Source: LMUY01 sp964242925 (GTDB lineage Bacteria > Pseudomonadota > Alphaproteobacteria > Acetobacterales > Acetobacteraceae). Taken from it: a DNA stretch of 64,000 nucleotides. Below the pieces are notes generated by a model, which was not told where the DNA came from, made no database searches, and was given only the letters and a program-made list of their open reading frames with translations. Below are positions 43,448-51,681 of this stretch, piece by piece (positions within the stretch are counted from its first letter, which is position 1; each line of letters starts with the position of its first letter). The translations under genes and the position numbers were made by a program. Where the stretch lies: contig CAXTBW010000005.1 of NCBI GenBank assembly GCA_964242925.1, positions 4,741 to 68,740 on the forward strand, written 5' to 3'.

Positions 43448-45450
43448 GCGGCCCCCTCCGTTGCACCGGCGCCTGGCCGGCCTCGCTCAACTAGCAAATG
43501 GTGGGCCGCGGCCTGGGGCCGGGCTCGCAGCGCGCCGGCAGCGACGGCGCCGGCGTAGAGGCCGACGACCGTGAACACGATCACGAAGGGCGATGCCGGG
43601 GAAGCGTAAAGCGAGTTCGCGGAGGGGATCGACGTCGCGTCTAGATACGACAGGATCAGGACCCGGCATACGATCGCCGTCACGCTGGCGAGCGACAAGG
43701 CGTACAGCGCGGCGGGCACGCCGCGGCGGAGCAGCAAGGCGGCTGCCAGTCCGAGCACCGCCAACCCGAATGCGGCTGGCATGGCGAGGCGGTAGGCCGC
43801 GCCGAGCAGCGTCGCGAACCGCAATTGCGCGCCTTGCCTGAGCCGGCTGATCCGCAGCGGGTCGAACATCGAGGCGGACTCGACATACAGCTTGATCGCG
43901 GGCGTATCGACCCATGTCCCGGTCGCGATGGTCACGAGCGGAAGCACCAGAGGCGCCACGCCCTGCGTCGTGACCACCAAATCACAGCCGACGGCGCCGC
44001 ATTCGGCCACCAGCTCGAACCGCAAGGCGGCATAACCGGGGAAGGCGTTGGACACGTCGGCGCCGTTCCGCTCGGTGAACGTCGTGCGGACGATGCCAGG
44101 CCCGGATCGGACGGCGATGTCGGGCAAGTCGCCCGGCGCCGCAGCCCACGCAACGATCCGCCACCGGACCGCCTCGTCCTCCGCGGCGATCGGACCAACC
44201 ATATCCCTGAATGCGGCGAGCGCCTCCGGATTGCCGGAGCTATGCGCCGTCGCGACGTTGCCGCCGCCCAGCGTGAGGACGATGCCGGCGACGGCGCGCG
44301 CGGTCTGCAGCGTGTCGGTCACGTATTGCCAGCGGAACGGCGGCGCCAGCGTGGCTCGCGCGGGCAGGCAGCGCAACCGGCCGTCGTCGCACGCGGCGTC
44401 GATCTGGTCGGCGATCTGGCGATAGAACACCCGGGCCGACCGCCAGCTGCCGCCATGCCCGGCAGCGGTCGCCGCGTCGCGCAGCGCCCACATGAACCAA
44501 CCCGACAGGATTTCAGGACATGCGGCCGCCGCGAGTTGCATCTGCTCGCAGCCTACCCGGCGCCATCCCTCGCCTTCGTCGCCGTCCAGAAAAGGCCGCA
44601 GTTCGGCCGCGGCCGAACTCACGGCGTAGGCGCGGCGCCGTGCGTCGGCGGGGAACACGACGTAACGGCGCCACGCGTCGGGCACGATGCGCGAGATGGC
44701 GCCGTAGGCGCGGACGAACGCGCCGGACTTGAACTCGTTGGTTGCGAAGGCGCCGTAATAGCGGTCATTGAGCCCGGCGACGGCGCCATAGACCGTCCCA
44801 AACCCCACGCAAGCCGCCAGTAGGGCAATCGCGACACCGCCGAGCGACGCCCAACGGCGGCGGACGGCCACCACAGCCAGCGCCAGGCAGAACACCACAG
44901 CCAAGGCGGGAACGATCCAGAGCCCTTCCTCCCGGGTGAGCCAGAATGCGCCCGCGACAAGCCCGAGCGCGACGCCCTGCAGCGCACGCCGGACCCCGCC
45001 GCCGCGATCGAAGGTGGCGAGGACGGCCAGGCCCACCACGGCGAGGGATAGGCTGACGTACAGCCCCTCGCGGATGACCCGGGCGAGCAGCGGATCCCAG
45101 AACACGGGGTTGAGGGCCAGCAGGGTGAACAACGCCAGGCCCAGCCATCGACGGCCCGCCTGTCGCGCCACGTAGACTGCGACCAGGGCCGCGACGGCGA
45201 GGTAGACCAGGTGCTCGGTCAGTTTCAGCGGCGCTGCGAGGAAGCTGCTCGCGGCGATGAACATCGGGTAGACCGGCCCCTTGGCCAAGGTCAGGTTGTC
45301 GTAGGGACCCAGCCAGCGGCCTTGGGCCAGGAACGCGGCTTGCCGAACGAACAGCGCGTCATCGGCCCCAGCGCCGCCGAGGGCCATGACCGGGAAGCCC
45401 AACCGGAGCCAGAGGCTGATCGCCGCGATCGCTGCATAGGCCAGCCGCAC
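43423..45450 (-). CDS. Polytopic membrane protein, GT39/ArnT-like architecture
   Basis: A 675-residue protein of unrecognised family. About eight hydrophobic helices in the first 230 residues, a large soluble, probably periplasmic, region at about 235-540, and three helices at the C-terminus (about 570-665). An acidic pair (GADDALF) follows the first helix at about residue 30, where GT-C glycosyltransferases carry their catalytic Asp, and ALNPVFWDPLLARVIREGLY lies near residue 115. This suggests a lipid-linked sugar or mannosyl-type transferase, by architecture only. Start is GTG; it follows the PpgK-like gene by 14 bases. Confidence 0.65.
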   Translation of the reverse strand: MRLAYAAIAAISLWLRLGFPVMALGGAGADDALFVRQAAFLAQGRWLGPYDNLTLAKGPVYPMFIAASSFLAAPLKLTEHLVYLAVAALVAVYVARQAGRRWLGLALFTLLALNPVFWDPLLARVIREGLYVSLSLAVVGLAVLATFDRGGGVRRALQGVALGLVAGAFWLTREEGLWIVPALAVVFCLALAVVAVRRRWASLGGVAIALLAACVGFGTVYGAVAGLNDRYYGAFATNEFKSGAFVRAYGAISRIVPDAWRRYVVFPADARRRAYAVSSAAAELRPFLDGDEGEGWRRVGCEQMQLAAAACPEILSGWFMWALRDAATAAGHGGSWRSARVFYRQIADQIDAACDDGRLRCLPARATLAPPFRWQYVTDTLQTARAVAGIVLTLGGGNVATAHSSGNPEALAAFRDMVGPIAAEDEAVRWRIVAWAAAPGDLPDIAVRSGPGIVRTTFTERNGADVSNAFPGYAALRFELVAECGAVGCDLVVTTQGVAPLVLPLVTIATGTWVDTPAIKLYVESASMFDPLRISRLRQGAQLRFATLLGAAYRLAMPAAFGLAVLGLAAALLLRRGVPAALYALSLASVTAIVCRVLILSYLDATSIPSANSLYASPASPFVIVFTVVGLYAGAVAAGALRARPQAAAHHLLVERGRPGAGATEGAACAFTSRT

Positions 45451-45464
45451 GAGGCGACCGGCTG

Positions 45465-46298
45465 CTAGCTGGGCTGCCCGACTTCAGGCGCCGGCTCGAT
45501 CCCCTCCGGCGGCGGCCGCACGATCGGCGCGTGGAACGCCGCTTCCATCTTCGGCTCCCACAAGCGAACGCCGCCCGTGATGCCCGCGGCATTCGGCACG
45601 ATCTTGACGTTCGGCGGCAGGTCGAAATCAATCACCTGCGCGTTGCCGCCGCCGATCAGCAGCGTGTCGTACATCACCAGCGTGTCGAGGATGTCGATCG
45701 CCTTGCGCAGCCGCTTGTTCCACTTCTTACGGCCGACGTCGCGAAACGCGGCGTTGCCGAGGTAGTGGTCATAGGTCAGACCCTTGGCGACCGGGTGCTG
45801 GCCCACCTCCAAATGCGGCGCCAACAGCCCGTCCTGGAACAGCGCGAAGCCGAACCCGGTGCCAAGGGTGATAACGCACTCGAGCCCTTCGCCGGTGATC
45901 ACGCCCAGGCCCTGCACGCTCGCGTCGTTCAGCACGCGCGTTGGAGCGCCTAGGCGGCTGGATAGTTCGGTGCCCAGCGCGTAGCTGTGCCAGACCTCGG
46001 TTCCGAGGTTCGGGGCGGTCAACGTTCGGCTTCCACGGACCACGCCGGGAAACCCGACCGAGATGCGGTCGAACCCGCCAAGCGGACGGACTAGTTCAAT
46101 GAGCGCGCCAACGACTTCTGCTGGCCCGCTAGGGCGCGGGGTGTTCACGCGTTCCGGCCCGCTCACCATGACACCGGCCGAATCCAGGATCCCAGCCTTC
46201 AGCCGCGTCCCGCCGATGTCGATCGCAAGCGTCCGAGGCGCCGGCCGGGTGGAGGGTTCTACGACGCTGAGCGTGGTAGAGGGCGCGCGTTTGGGCAT
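45465..46298 (-). CDS. ppgK: ROK family kinase, polyphosphate glucokinase (PpgK) type
   Basis: A 277-residue sugar kinase. Seen: LAIDIGGTRLKAGILD near residue 24 (phosphate-1), DRISVGFPGVV, NDASVQGLG near residue 120 with the catalytic Asp, TLGTGFGFALF near residue 145 and GRKKWNKRLRKAI near residue 190. The CxCGxxGC zinc site of ROK repressors and glucokinases is absent, and the KKWNKR segment matches polyphosphate glucokinases, which phosphorylate glucose from polyphosphate or ATP. The first 20 residues include STTLSVVEPS encoded by a near-perfect palindrome; no alternative start lies between it and the core. Confidence 0.82.
   Translation of the reverse strand: MPKRAPSTTLSVVEPSTRPAPRTLAIDIGGTRLKAGILDSAGVMVSGPERVNTPRPSGPAEVVGALIELVRPLGGFDRISVGFPGVVRGSRTLTAPNLGTEVWHSYALGTELSSRLGAPTRVLNDASVQGLGVITGEGLECVITLGTGFGFALFQDGLLAPHLEVGQHPVAKGLTYDHYLGNAAFRDVGRKKWNKRLRKAIDILDTLVMYDTLLIGGGNAQVIDFDLPPNVKIVPNAAGITGGVRLWEPKMEAAFHAPIVRPPPEGIEPAPEVGQPS
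46258..46280. repeat. 23-base near-palindrome inside the ppgK 5' coding region
   Basis: TCTACGACGCTGAGCGTGGTAGA reads almost the same on both strands (stem TCTAC and GACGCT against AGCGTGGTAGA with two mismatches). It encodes STTLSVVE in the minus-strand ppgK frame and the same peptide in a plus-strand frame. It looks like a small dispersed palindromic element captured by the gene. Confidence 0.65.
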
Positions 46299-46389
46299 GT
46301 CGGCTCCTGATCCAAGCGGATGCAGTCAGCCATCATGCATTCGAAGGCGCAAGGGACCCGGACGGTGTTTTGCCCAGGTCCCGCAGCGG

Positions 46390-46698
46390 TCAGCGACGCA
46401 TCAGCATCGCGAGCACATAGCCAACCGCGCCAGCCACCAGCAGGGAGGTCAGCGGTCGCTCGGCAACGGTGTCGCCGAGGAACGCGCTCGCCTCGTCTAG
46501 TTGATCGATCATGGCGCTGCCGGCGCCGCTGTTGCTGACCTGGTCCTTGATCTTGCCGTAGGTGCGCTGGGCGGTGCCCACGATCTGATCGACCGCGCCG
46601 GTCGCCTGCGTCTTCGTGTCGCCCGTCATGTCGCCGACGGCGCTCTTGATGTTGCCGCCGATATCCTTGGCAGCGCCCTCGACTCGGTTCTCGTCCAC
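46390..46698 (-). CDS. CsbD-like stress protein with C-terminal membrane helix
   Basis: A 102-residue protein. Residues 1-45 (MDENRVEGAAKDIGGNIKSA, then GDMTGDTKTQATGAVDQIVG) match the CsbD-like fold; residues about 78-98 (LTSLLVAGAVGYVLAMLM) form one membrane helix before a terminal RR. Function of CsbD proteins is unknown, but they are induced by general stress. The start is GTG preceded by AGGAGGG. Upstream is a GGAAC-N17-GTT pair fitting an EcfG-type promoter. It lies at the end of the minus-strand block, divergent from the type III PKS cluster. Confidence 0.85.
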   Translation of the reverse strand: MDENRVEGAAKDIGGNIKSAVGDMTGDTKTQATGAVDQIVGTAQRTYGKIKDQVSNSGAGSAMIDQLDEASAFLGDTVAERPLTSLLVAGAVGYVLAMLMRR

Positions 46699-46730
46699 GG
46701 GTCAAACCCTCCTGGTGATGGTCCCGGAAC

Positions 46731-46755
46731 AACAGACGGGGCCGCGCCGGGTTCC
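46731..46755 (-). promoter_or_regulatory. Candidate EcfG-type (general stress response) promoter for the CsbD-like gene
   Basis: On the minus strand GGAAC (46755-46751) is followed after 17 bases by GTT (46733-46731), the spacing known for EcfG sigma factors of alphaproteobacteria. The element ends 32 bases before the GTG start, leaving room for the AGGAGGG ribosome-binding site. The match is by eye to a short consensus. Confidence 0.55.
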
Positions 46756-46832
46756 CCGGGACATGGAAATACCACGCGCTTGCCGGTATGCGGTGGGCGC
46801 GCCATCTCGGGTGGCGGAGGGGAGAAACGCAC

Positions 46833-47114
46833 TTGGACACCGGCGTCGACTGGCCAACCGACGATCCGCGGCTCTCGGAGGTGCTGGACATCGTCGCCAG
46901 CGAGACGGGCGTCGAACGTGCGCGCCTGCTGCCCTCGGCCACGGTCGCCTCGCTGGACATCGCCTCGCTGGACATGGTGCAGGCGATCTTCGCCATCGAG
47001 AGCCGTTTCGGCGTGGAGGTGCCCGTGGTGGCCGATAGCGGCGACGCGGAGTTCGCCACCGTGGGCGACCTGGTGTCGCACGTGATGACGGCAGTGCGGC
47101 GCGGGCCGATTTGA
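46833..47114 (+). CDS. Acyl carrier protein
   Basis: A 93-residue carrier protein. LSEVLDIVASETGVERARLL is the first helix region, and SLDIASLDMVQAIFAIE carries the phosphopantetheine-attachment serine in the SLDM context; the third helix ends with VGDLVSHVM. TTG at 46833 is chosen because GGAGGGGAG lies 8 bases before it; an ATG at 46788 without a ribosome-binding site would add 15 residues. The stop overlaps the next start (TTGA), tying it to a ketosynthase. It is likely the dedicated carrier of the type III PKS cluster and not the housekeeping AcpP. Confidence 0.85.
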   Translation: MDTGVDWPTDDPRLSEVLDIVASETGVERARLLPSATVASLDIASLDMVQAIFAIESRFGVEVPVVADSGDAEFATVGDLVSHVMTAVRRGPI

Positions 47115-48355
47115 CCGACCGCGGGGCGGTGATGACGGGGATGACGGGCGACCGCCGGGCGGTGGTGACGGGCATGGGAGCGGTGTGCGCGACCGGGCGC
47201 GACCCGGCGGCGTTCCTGGCCGCCCTGCGCGCCGGCAGCGTCGGCATCGGTCCCATCCGCAACATCCCGACCGAGCGGCTGACCACCACCATCGCGGCCG
47301 AGATCACCGGGCTGGACATGCTGGCGCACTTCCCCGCCAAGCGCCTGCCGATGCTGGACCGCGTGTCCCAATTGGCGCTGATCGCGGCGCGGCAGGCGCT
47401 GGCGCAGGCCGGGTTGGCGGCAGGGGACATGCCCGGCGCGGCCGTGATCCTCGGCGCCGGGGCGGGGCAGCACACCTATGACGAGGCGTACGAGCAGTTC
47501 TACGGCCAGGGCCGGTCCCGGCTGCACCCGTTCACCGTGCCGCGCATCATGCCCAATGCGCCGGCCAGCCATATCTCGATCGAGTTCGGCATCCTTGGCC
47601 CGTGCTTCTGCGTCGCGTCGGCTTGCGCGTCCGCCAATCACGCGATCGGCCAGGCCGCGCACATGATCCGGGCGGGGGTGGTGGACGTCGCCATCACCGG
47701 CGGCTGCGACGCCTCCATCGCGCCCGGCTTCATGAAGGGGTGGGAGGCGCTGCGGGTGCTCAGCCCCGATGCGTGCCGGCCGTTCTCGCGCGACCGCTCG
47801 GGTTTGGTAATGGGCGAGGGCGCCGGCGTGCTGGTGCTGGAGGCGGCCGACCACGCGCTGGCCCGCGGCGCGGCGCCGATCATGGAGGTGGCCGGTTTCG
47901 GCATGGGGGCGGACGGCGCAGACGTCACCGCGCCGAGCGCGGCGGGCGCGGCGAGGGCGATGCGCGCGGCGCTGGCGGATGCCGGGTGCGCGCCGGGCGA
48001 GGTCGGCTACGTCAACGCCCACGGCACCGGGACGCGGCTGAACGACCGCACCGAGACGGCGGCTTTGCGCGACGTGTTTGGCGCCGCGCTGGACGGCATC
48101 CCCGTGTCGTCGACCAAGTCGATGATCGGCCACTGCATGACCGCGGGGGGCGCGTTGGAGCTGATCGCCACCGCGCTGGCCCTGCGCGACGGCGTGCTGC
48201 CGCCGACCGCCGGGTTCACCACGGCGGACCCGGAGTGCGACCTGGATTGCGTGCCGAACGAGGCCCGCGCGGCGGACGTGCGCTGGGCCATGTCCAACGC
48301 CTTCGCGTTCGGCGGGCTGAACGCGGTGCTGGTTGCCCGGCGGTGGGCGGCATGA
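47111..48355 (+). CDS. Beta-ketoacyl-ACP synthase (KAS II/FabF type)
   Basis: A condensing enzyme of about 414 residues. Seen: VVTGMGAVCATGRD at the N-terminus, catalytic Cys172 in SACASANHAIG, and the two catalytic histidines in NAHGTGTRLND (about 304) and KSMIGHCMTAGG (about 340). The Cys-His-His triad is intact, so it should condense malonyl-ACP with an acyl-ACP. The TTG at 47111 overlaps the carrier-protein stop; ATG codons at 47132 and 47141 are alternatives and the latter gives the most usual N-terminus. The paired carrier and synthase suggest production of a starter chain for the next gene. Confidence 0.88.
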   Translation: MTDRGAVMTGMTGDRRAVVTGMGAVCATGRDPAAFLAALRAGSVGIGPIRNIPTERLTTTIAAEITGLDMLAHFPAKRLPMLDRVSQLALIAARQALAQAGLAAGDMPGAAVILGAGAGQHTYDEAYEQFYGQGRSRLHPFTVPRIMPNAPASHISIEFGILGPCFCVASACASANHAIGQAAHMIRAGVVDVAITGGCDASIAPGFMKGWEALRVLSPDACRPFSRDRSGLVMGEGAGVLVLEAADHALARGAAPIMEVAGFGMGADGADVTAPSAAGAARAMRAALADAGCAPGEVGYVNAHGTGTRLNDRTETAALRDVFGAALDGIPVSSTKSMIGHCMTAGGALELIATALALRDGVLPPTAGFTTADPECDLDCVPNEARAADVRWAMSNAFAFGGLNAVLVARRWAA

Positions 48356-49425
48356 CCATCCCGCACATCAACCGCATCGGCACGGCGGTGCCGGCAAACG
48401 ACATCCACGGGCCGTTCATCACCTTCGCCCGGTCGTTGCTGCAGGACGAGCGAAGCCGCGCGGTGTTCGACCGCATGGCGGAGCGGTCCGGGATCGACCG
48501 TCGCTTCAGCGTGCTGCGGGCGGGCGAGCCGGGCGCGCGCCAGGTGGACGCGGACGGCGTGCTGAACCGCGGCGCCTTCCCCGCCACCGGCGCCCGCATG
48601 GCGCTGTACGAACGCCACGCGACCGGGCTGGCGGAGCAGGCGGTGGCCGCGCTGGGCGAGGACCCGGCCAGCTTCACCCACATCGTCGTCGCGTCGTGCA
48701 CCGGGTTCACCGCCCCCGGCCTCGACCAGAAGCTGGCCGAGCGGCTGGGCATGGACCCGGGGATCGAGCGCACGCTGGTCGGCTTCATGGGCTGCTACGC
48801 CGCCGTGTCCGCCTTGCGCGCCGCGTTCCACATCGTGCGGTCGACGCCGGCAGCCCGCGTGCTGGTGGTGAACCTGGAGCTGTGCACGCTGCATTTGCAG
48901 GAGGTGGCGGATTTGGAGACGGTGCTGTCGTTCATGCTGTTCGGCGACGGCGCCAGCGCGGCGCTGGTGACGTCGCAGGCGGAGGGCATCGGGATGCTGG
49001 ATTTCCGCTCCACCACGCTGCCCGACTCGGCCGACCTGATCACCTGGCGCATCGGCGACCAGGGCTTCGACATGCGGCTGTCCGGCAAGGTGCCCGGCCG
49101 CATCGCCACCGCGCTGCGCGGAGAGTTGGAGCGCACCGATGCCGGCGGCCTGCTGCGCGGGCTGGCGACGCAGCAGATCGATCTATGGGCCGTCCACGCC
49201 GGCGGCCGCACTGTGCTGGACGGGGTGGAACAGGGGTTGCGCCTGCCGCGCCACGCGCTGGACTGGTCGCGCGGCGTGCTGCGGGACTTCGGCAACATGT
49301 CGTCGGCGACCATCATGTTCATCCTTGGCCGCATGCTGACCGGCGCGACTGGGCCGCAGACGGGTCTGGCAATGGCGTTCGGCCCCGGCCTGTGCGCTGA
49401 GACGTTCCGGTTCAGGCGGGTGTGA
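48352..49425 (+). CDS. Type III polyketide synthase (chalcone/stilbene synthase superfamily)
   Basis: A 357-residue enzyme with the complete type III PKS triad: Cys148 in GFMGCYAAVSALR, His282 in WAVHAGGRTVLDGVE and Asn315 in FGNMSSATIMFIL, and the C-terminal GPGLCAETFRFRRV. Bacterial relatives extend acyl starters with malonyl-CoA to alkylresorcinols, alkylpyrones or related phenolic lipids. Asn315 and the context SSAT distinguish it from FabH. ATGA overlap with the KAS gene upstream; a family B repeat separates it from the methyltransferase, 258 bases on. Starter and product are unknown; an ACP-bound fatty starter is inferred from the neighbours. Confidence 0.9.
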   Translation: MTIPHINRIGTAVPANDIHGPFITFARSLLQDERSRAVFDRMAERSGIDRRFSVLRAGEPGARQVDADGVLNRGAFPATGARMALYERHATGLAEQAVAALGEDPASFTHIVVASCTGFTAPGLDQKLAERLGMDPGIERTLVGFMGCYAAVSALRAAFHIVRSTPAARVLVVNLELCTLHLQEVADLETVLSFMLFGDGASAALVTSQAEGIGMLDFRSTTLPDSADLITWRIGDQGFDMRLSGKVPGRIATALRGELERTDAGGLLRGLATQQIDLWAVHAGGRTVLDGVEQGLRLPRHALDWSRGVLRDFGNMSSATIMFILGRMLTGATGPQTGLAMAFGPGLCAETFRFRRV

Positions 49426-49503
49426 ACGACATTGCGCAAGTTCGCCATGCCAAGGCTTGGACCACGGATGTTCGGTCGACGATTTCGTTGAGACATGATC
49501 ATT

Positions 49504-49627
49504 CACCGTCATGCCCGGACTTGATCCGGCCACCTACGCCGCGCCCCCGACACCATAGCGCCAGTAGTCGCACCACCTTTTCGCGCGAACGGCGTGGGCG
49601 CCCGGGTCAAGCCCGGGCATGACGGTG
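49504..49627. repeat. Family B dispersed inverted repeat
   Basis: Left arm CACCGTCATGCCCGGACTTG then ATCCGGCCACCTACGCC (49504-49540); right arm GGCGTGGGCGCCCGGGTCAA then GCCCGGGCATGACGGTG (49591-49627). The two arms are reverse complements with a few mismatches. Inserted between the type III PKS and methyltransferase genes; the rest of the 258-base gap shows nothing else. Confidence 0.9.
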
Positions 49628-49683
49628 TGGGTAAGGGACGTCGTTACGGGGCAGCTACGCAACGCGTGCCGGACGGCCGTGGC

Positions 49684-50379
49684 ATGAACCTGGCCGTCCG
49701 CAGCGACGCGGCCGAGCTGATGGACACCGACTGCACGGACGCCGCCGACTACGCCGCCTGCCTGCGGGACCTCTCGCGCGTCAACACCGTTACCCTCGCC
49801 CGGCGGCCAACCCTAGACTGGCTGGACCGCGCCATGCGCCGCCGGTCCCGCGGCGAGGCGATCTCGGTCTACGACGTCGCCTATGGGCACGGCGACATGC
49901 TGCGCGCCATCGCCCGCTGGGGGCGTCGCCGGCGCCGTGCGGTGCAGTTGCGCGGGGTGGACCTGAACCCGGACGCAGCCGGCATCGCGCGGGCCGCCTC
50001 GCCCGGCCTGGCGCTGCAGCTCGAAACCGGGGACGTGCTGGCGGCGGACCCGGCGCCCCGGCCGGATTACATCGTCAGTTCCCTGTTCACCCACCACCTG
50101 ACCGACGCCCAGGTGGTGGCGTTCCTGCGCTGGATGGAGGCGCATGCCGTCCACGGCTGGTTCGTCAACGACCTGCACCGCCATGCCATCCCGTTGCGCG
50201 TGTTCCGCCTGCTGTCGCGCATGATGCGCTGGCACCGCTTTGTGCAACACGACGGCGCCGTGTCGATCGCGCGCGCGTTCCGCCCGGCCGAGTGGCGGCG
50301 CCTGCTGGCGGATGCGGGCGTGCCCGGCCAAGTGCGCTGGGTGTTCCCATTCCGGCTATGCATCGGGCGGCTGCGCTGA
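49684..50379 (+). CDS. Class I SAM-dependent methyltransferase
   Basis: A 231-residue methyltransferase. Seen: SVYDVAYGHGDMLRAIARWG near residue 60, the glycine-rich SAM-binding motif I in altered form (GHGD), LRGVDLNPDAAGIARAA near residue 90 with the acidic Asp for the ribose, and YIVSSLFTHHLTD near residue 130. The chosen ATG is the first outside the repeat; a longer in-frame reading would begin inside the repeat arm. Its end overlaps the FAD-oxidoreductase gene by 22 bases. In the cluster it probably methylates the polyketide, as SrsB-type enzymes do in Streptomyces. Confidence 0.85.
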   Translation: MNLAVRSDAAELMDTDCTDAADYAACLRDLSRVNTVTLARRPTLDWLDRAMRRRSRGEAISVYDVAYGHGDMLRAIARWGRRRRRAVQLRGVDLNPDAAGIARAASPGLALQLETGDVLAADPAPRPDYIVSSLFTHHLTDAQVVAFLRWMEAHAVHGWFVNDLHRHAIPLRVFRLLSRMMRWHRFVQHDGAVSIARAFRPAEWRRLLADAGVPGQVRWVFPFRLCIGRLR

Positions 50380-51548
50380 ACCCCAACTTCGGCAGGGTCG
50401 TAATCGTCGGCGGAGGCCCGGCGGGCGCCGCGGCCGCATGCCGGCTGGGCCGCCGCGCGACGTTGCTGGAGCGGGAACGCGCGCCCGCGCACAAGGTGTG
50501 CGGCGAGTTCATCAGCGGCGAGGCGATCGCCGAGCTGACCGCGCTGGGCGTCGACCTGGCCAAGCTGGGCGCCGCGCCCGTCGCCGCTATGCGCCTGGTG
50601 CATCGCGGCAAGGTGGCCGAGGCGCGGCTGCCGTTCGCCGCCGCCGGCCTGTCGCGTCTGGCGCTGGACGAGGCGTTGCTGCGCCGGGCCATAACGCTCG
50701 GCGCCGATGCGCACCGCGGCGTGCGGGTGCGCAGCGGCGGCCCAGGCGCCGTGCAGACCGACGCGGGGATGCTGAGCGCGCCGGCGCTGCTGCTGGCCAC
50801 CGGCAAGCACGATCTGCGTGGCCTGGCGCGCCAGCCCGGCGTGGCGCCGGAAGCGCTGATCGGGTTCAAGCTCCACCTGCGCCTGCGTCCGGCGCAGCAG
50901 GCGGCGCTCGCCGGGCATGTCGAGGTGGTGCTGTTCGGCGGCGGCTACGCCGGGTTGAACCTGGTGGAGGACGGGGTGGCGAACCTCTGCCTGTTGGCCG
51001 ACCGCGCCCGCTACGGCGGCGACTGGCCCGCCGTGCTGGCCGCTCTGGAGCGGGAGGACAGTCACCTGGCCCTGCGGTTGGACGGCGCGGTCGCGGCGTG
51101 GGACCGGCCGCTCAGCATCTTCCGGGTGCCATACGGCTACGTGCATCGCGGGCCGGACCAGCATGGCGTCTACCGCCTGGGCGACCAGGCGGCGGTGATC
51201 CCCTCGTTCTGCGGCGACGGCATGGCCATCGCGCTGCACAGCGGGCGCTTGGCGGCAGAGGCGCTGCTGGCCGGACGCGACGCCGCCGCCTACCACGCCG
51301 CGCTGCGGCGCGATGCGGGCCCGCCCGTGCGGCTGGCGCACACGCTTTACCGGCTGACGCGGTCCCGCGCCGTGCGCGACGTGGCGGTCTTGGCGGCAAG
51401 GCGTTGGCCCGGCCTGTTGCGCGCGATCGCCCGGCGGACGCGGTGCGGCGGCGCGGCCCCTATTGCGGGCGATGAATGGCTTCACGGATCGCCGGCAAGC
51501 AACTTCGCTACGGTCCAGGAGACGCCTCCTCCAATCCTGACTTCGTGA
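50358..51548 (+). CDS. FAD-dependent oxidoreductase (geranylgeranyl-reductase/PHBH-like)
   Basis: A 396-residue flavoprotein. FAD motif VVIVGGGPAGAAAACRL near residue 15, then APAHKVCGEFISGEA near residue 42, typical of the geranylgeranyl reductase family, ALLLATGKHDLRG near residue 145, and GDQAAVIPSFCGDGMAIALHSG near residue 275, the second FAD-contact motif. Such proteins saturate isoprenoid or unsaturated chains or hydroxylate aromatics. Chosen ATG (50358) overlaps the methyltransferase end. It completes a carrier-KAS-PKS-methyltransferase-flavoprotein set and would tailor the polyketide, as SrsC-like hydroxylases do elsewhere. Confidence 0.85.
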   Translation: MHRAAALNPNFGRVVIVGGGPAGAAAACRLGRRATLLERERAPAHKVCGEFISGEAIAELTALGVDLAKLGAAPVAAMRLVHRGKVAEARLPFAAAGLSRLALDEALLRRAITLGADAHRGVRVRSGGPGAVQTDAGMLSAPALLLATGKHDLRGLARQPGVAPEALIGFKLHLRLRPAQQAALAGHVEVVLFGGGYAGLNLVEDGVANLCLLADRARYGGDWPAVLAALEREDSHLALRLDGAVAAWDRPLSIFRVPYGYVHRGPDQHGVYRLGDQAAVIPSFCGDGMAIALHSGRLAAEALLAGRDAAAYHAALRRDAGPPVRLAHTLYRLTRSRAVRDVAVLAARRWPGLLRAIARRTRCGGAAPIAGDEWLHGSPASNFATVQETPPPILTS

Positions 51549-51681
51549 TCGAGGAACCCGGCTGGCCCGCGGCTGTTCACCTCGTCTCGCGAGGGAGGTT
51601 GCCACGACCCAACAGCCGACTGCCGAAACGCCGGATGTCGACGAAGCCAAGCAGGCCGCTCGCGCCGCGAAACTGCACTAC

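Noticed and set aside
49594..49684. Upstream extension of the methyltransferase
   Set aside because: The extra 30 residues are translated from the right arm of a family B repeat and precede a reasonable ATG; unlike PhnI there is no need to include them.
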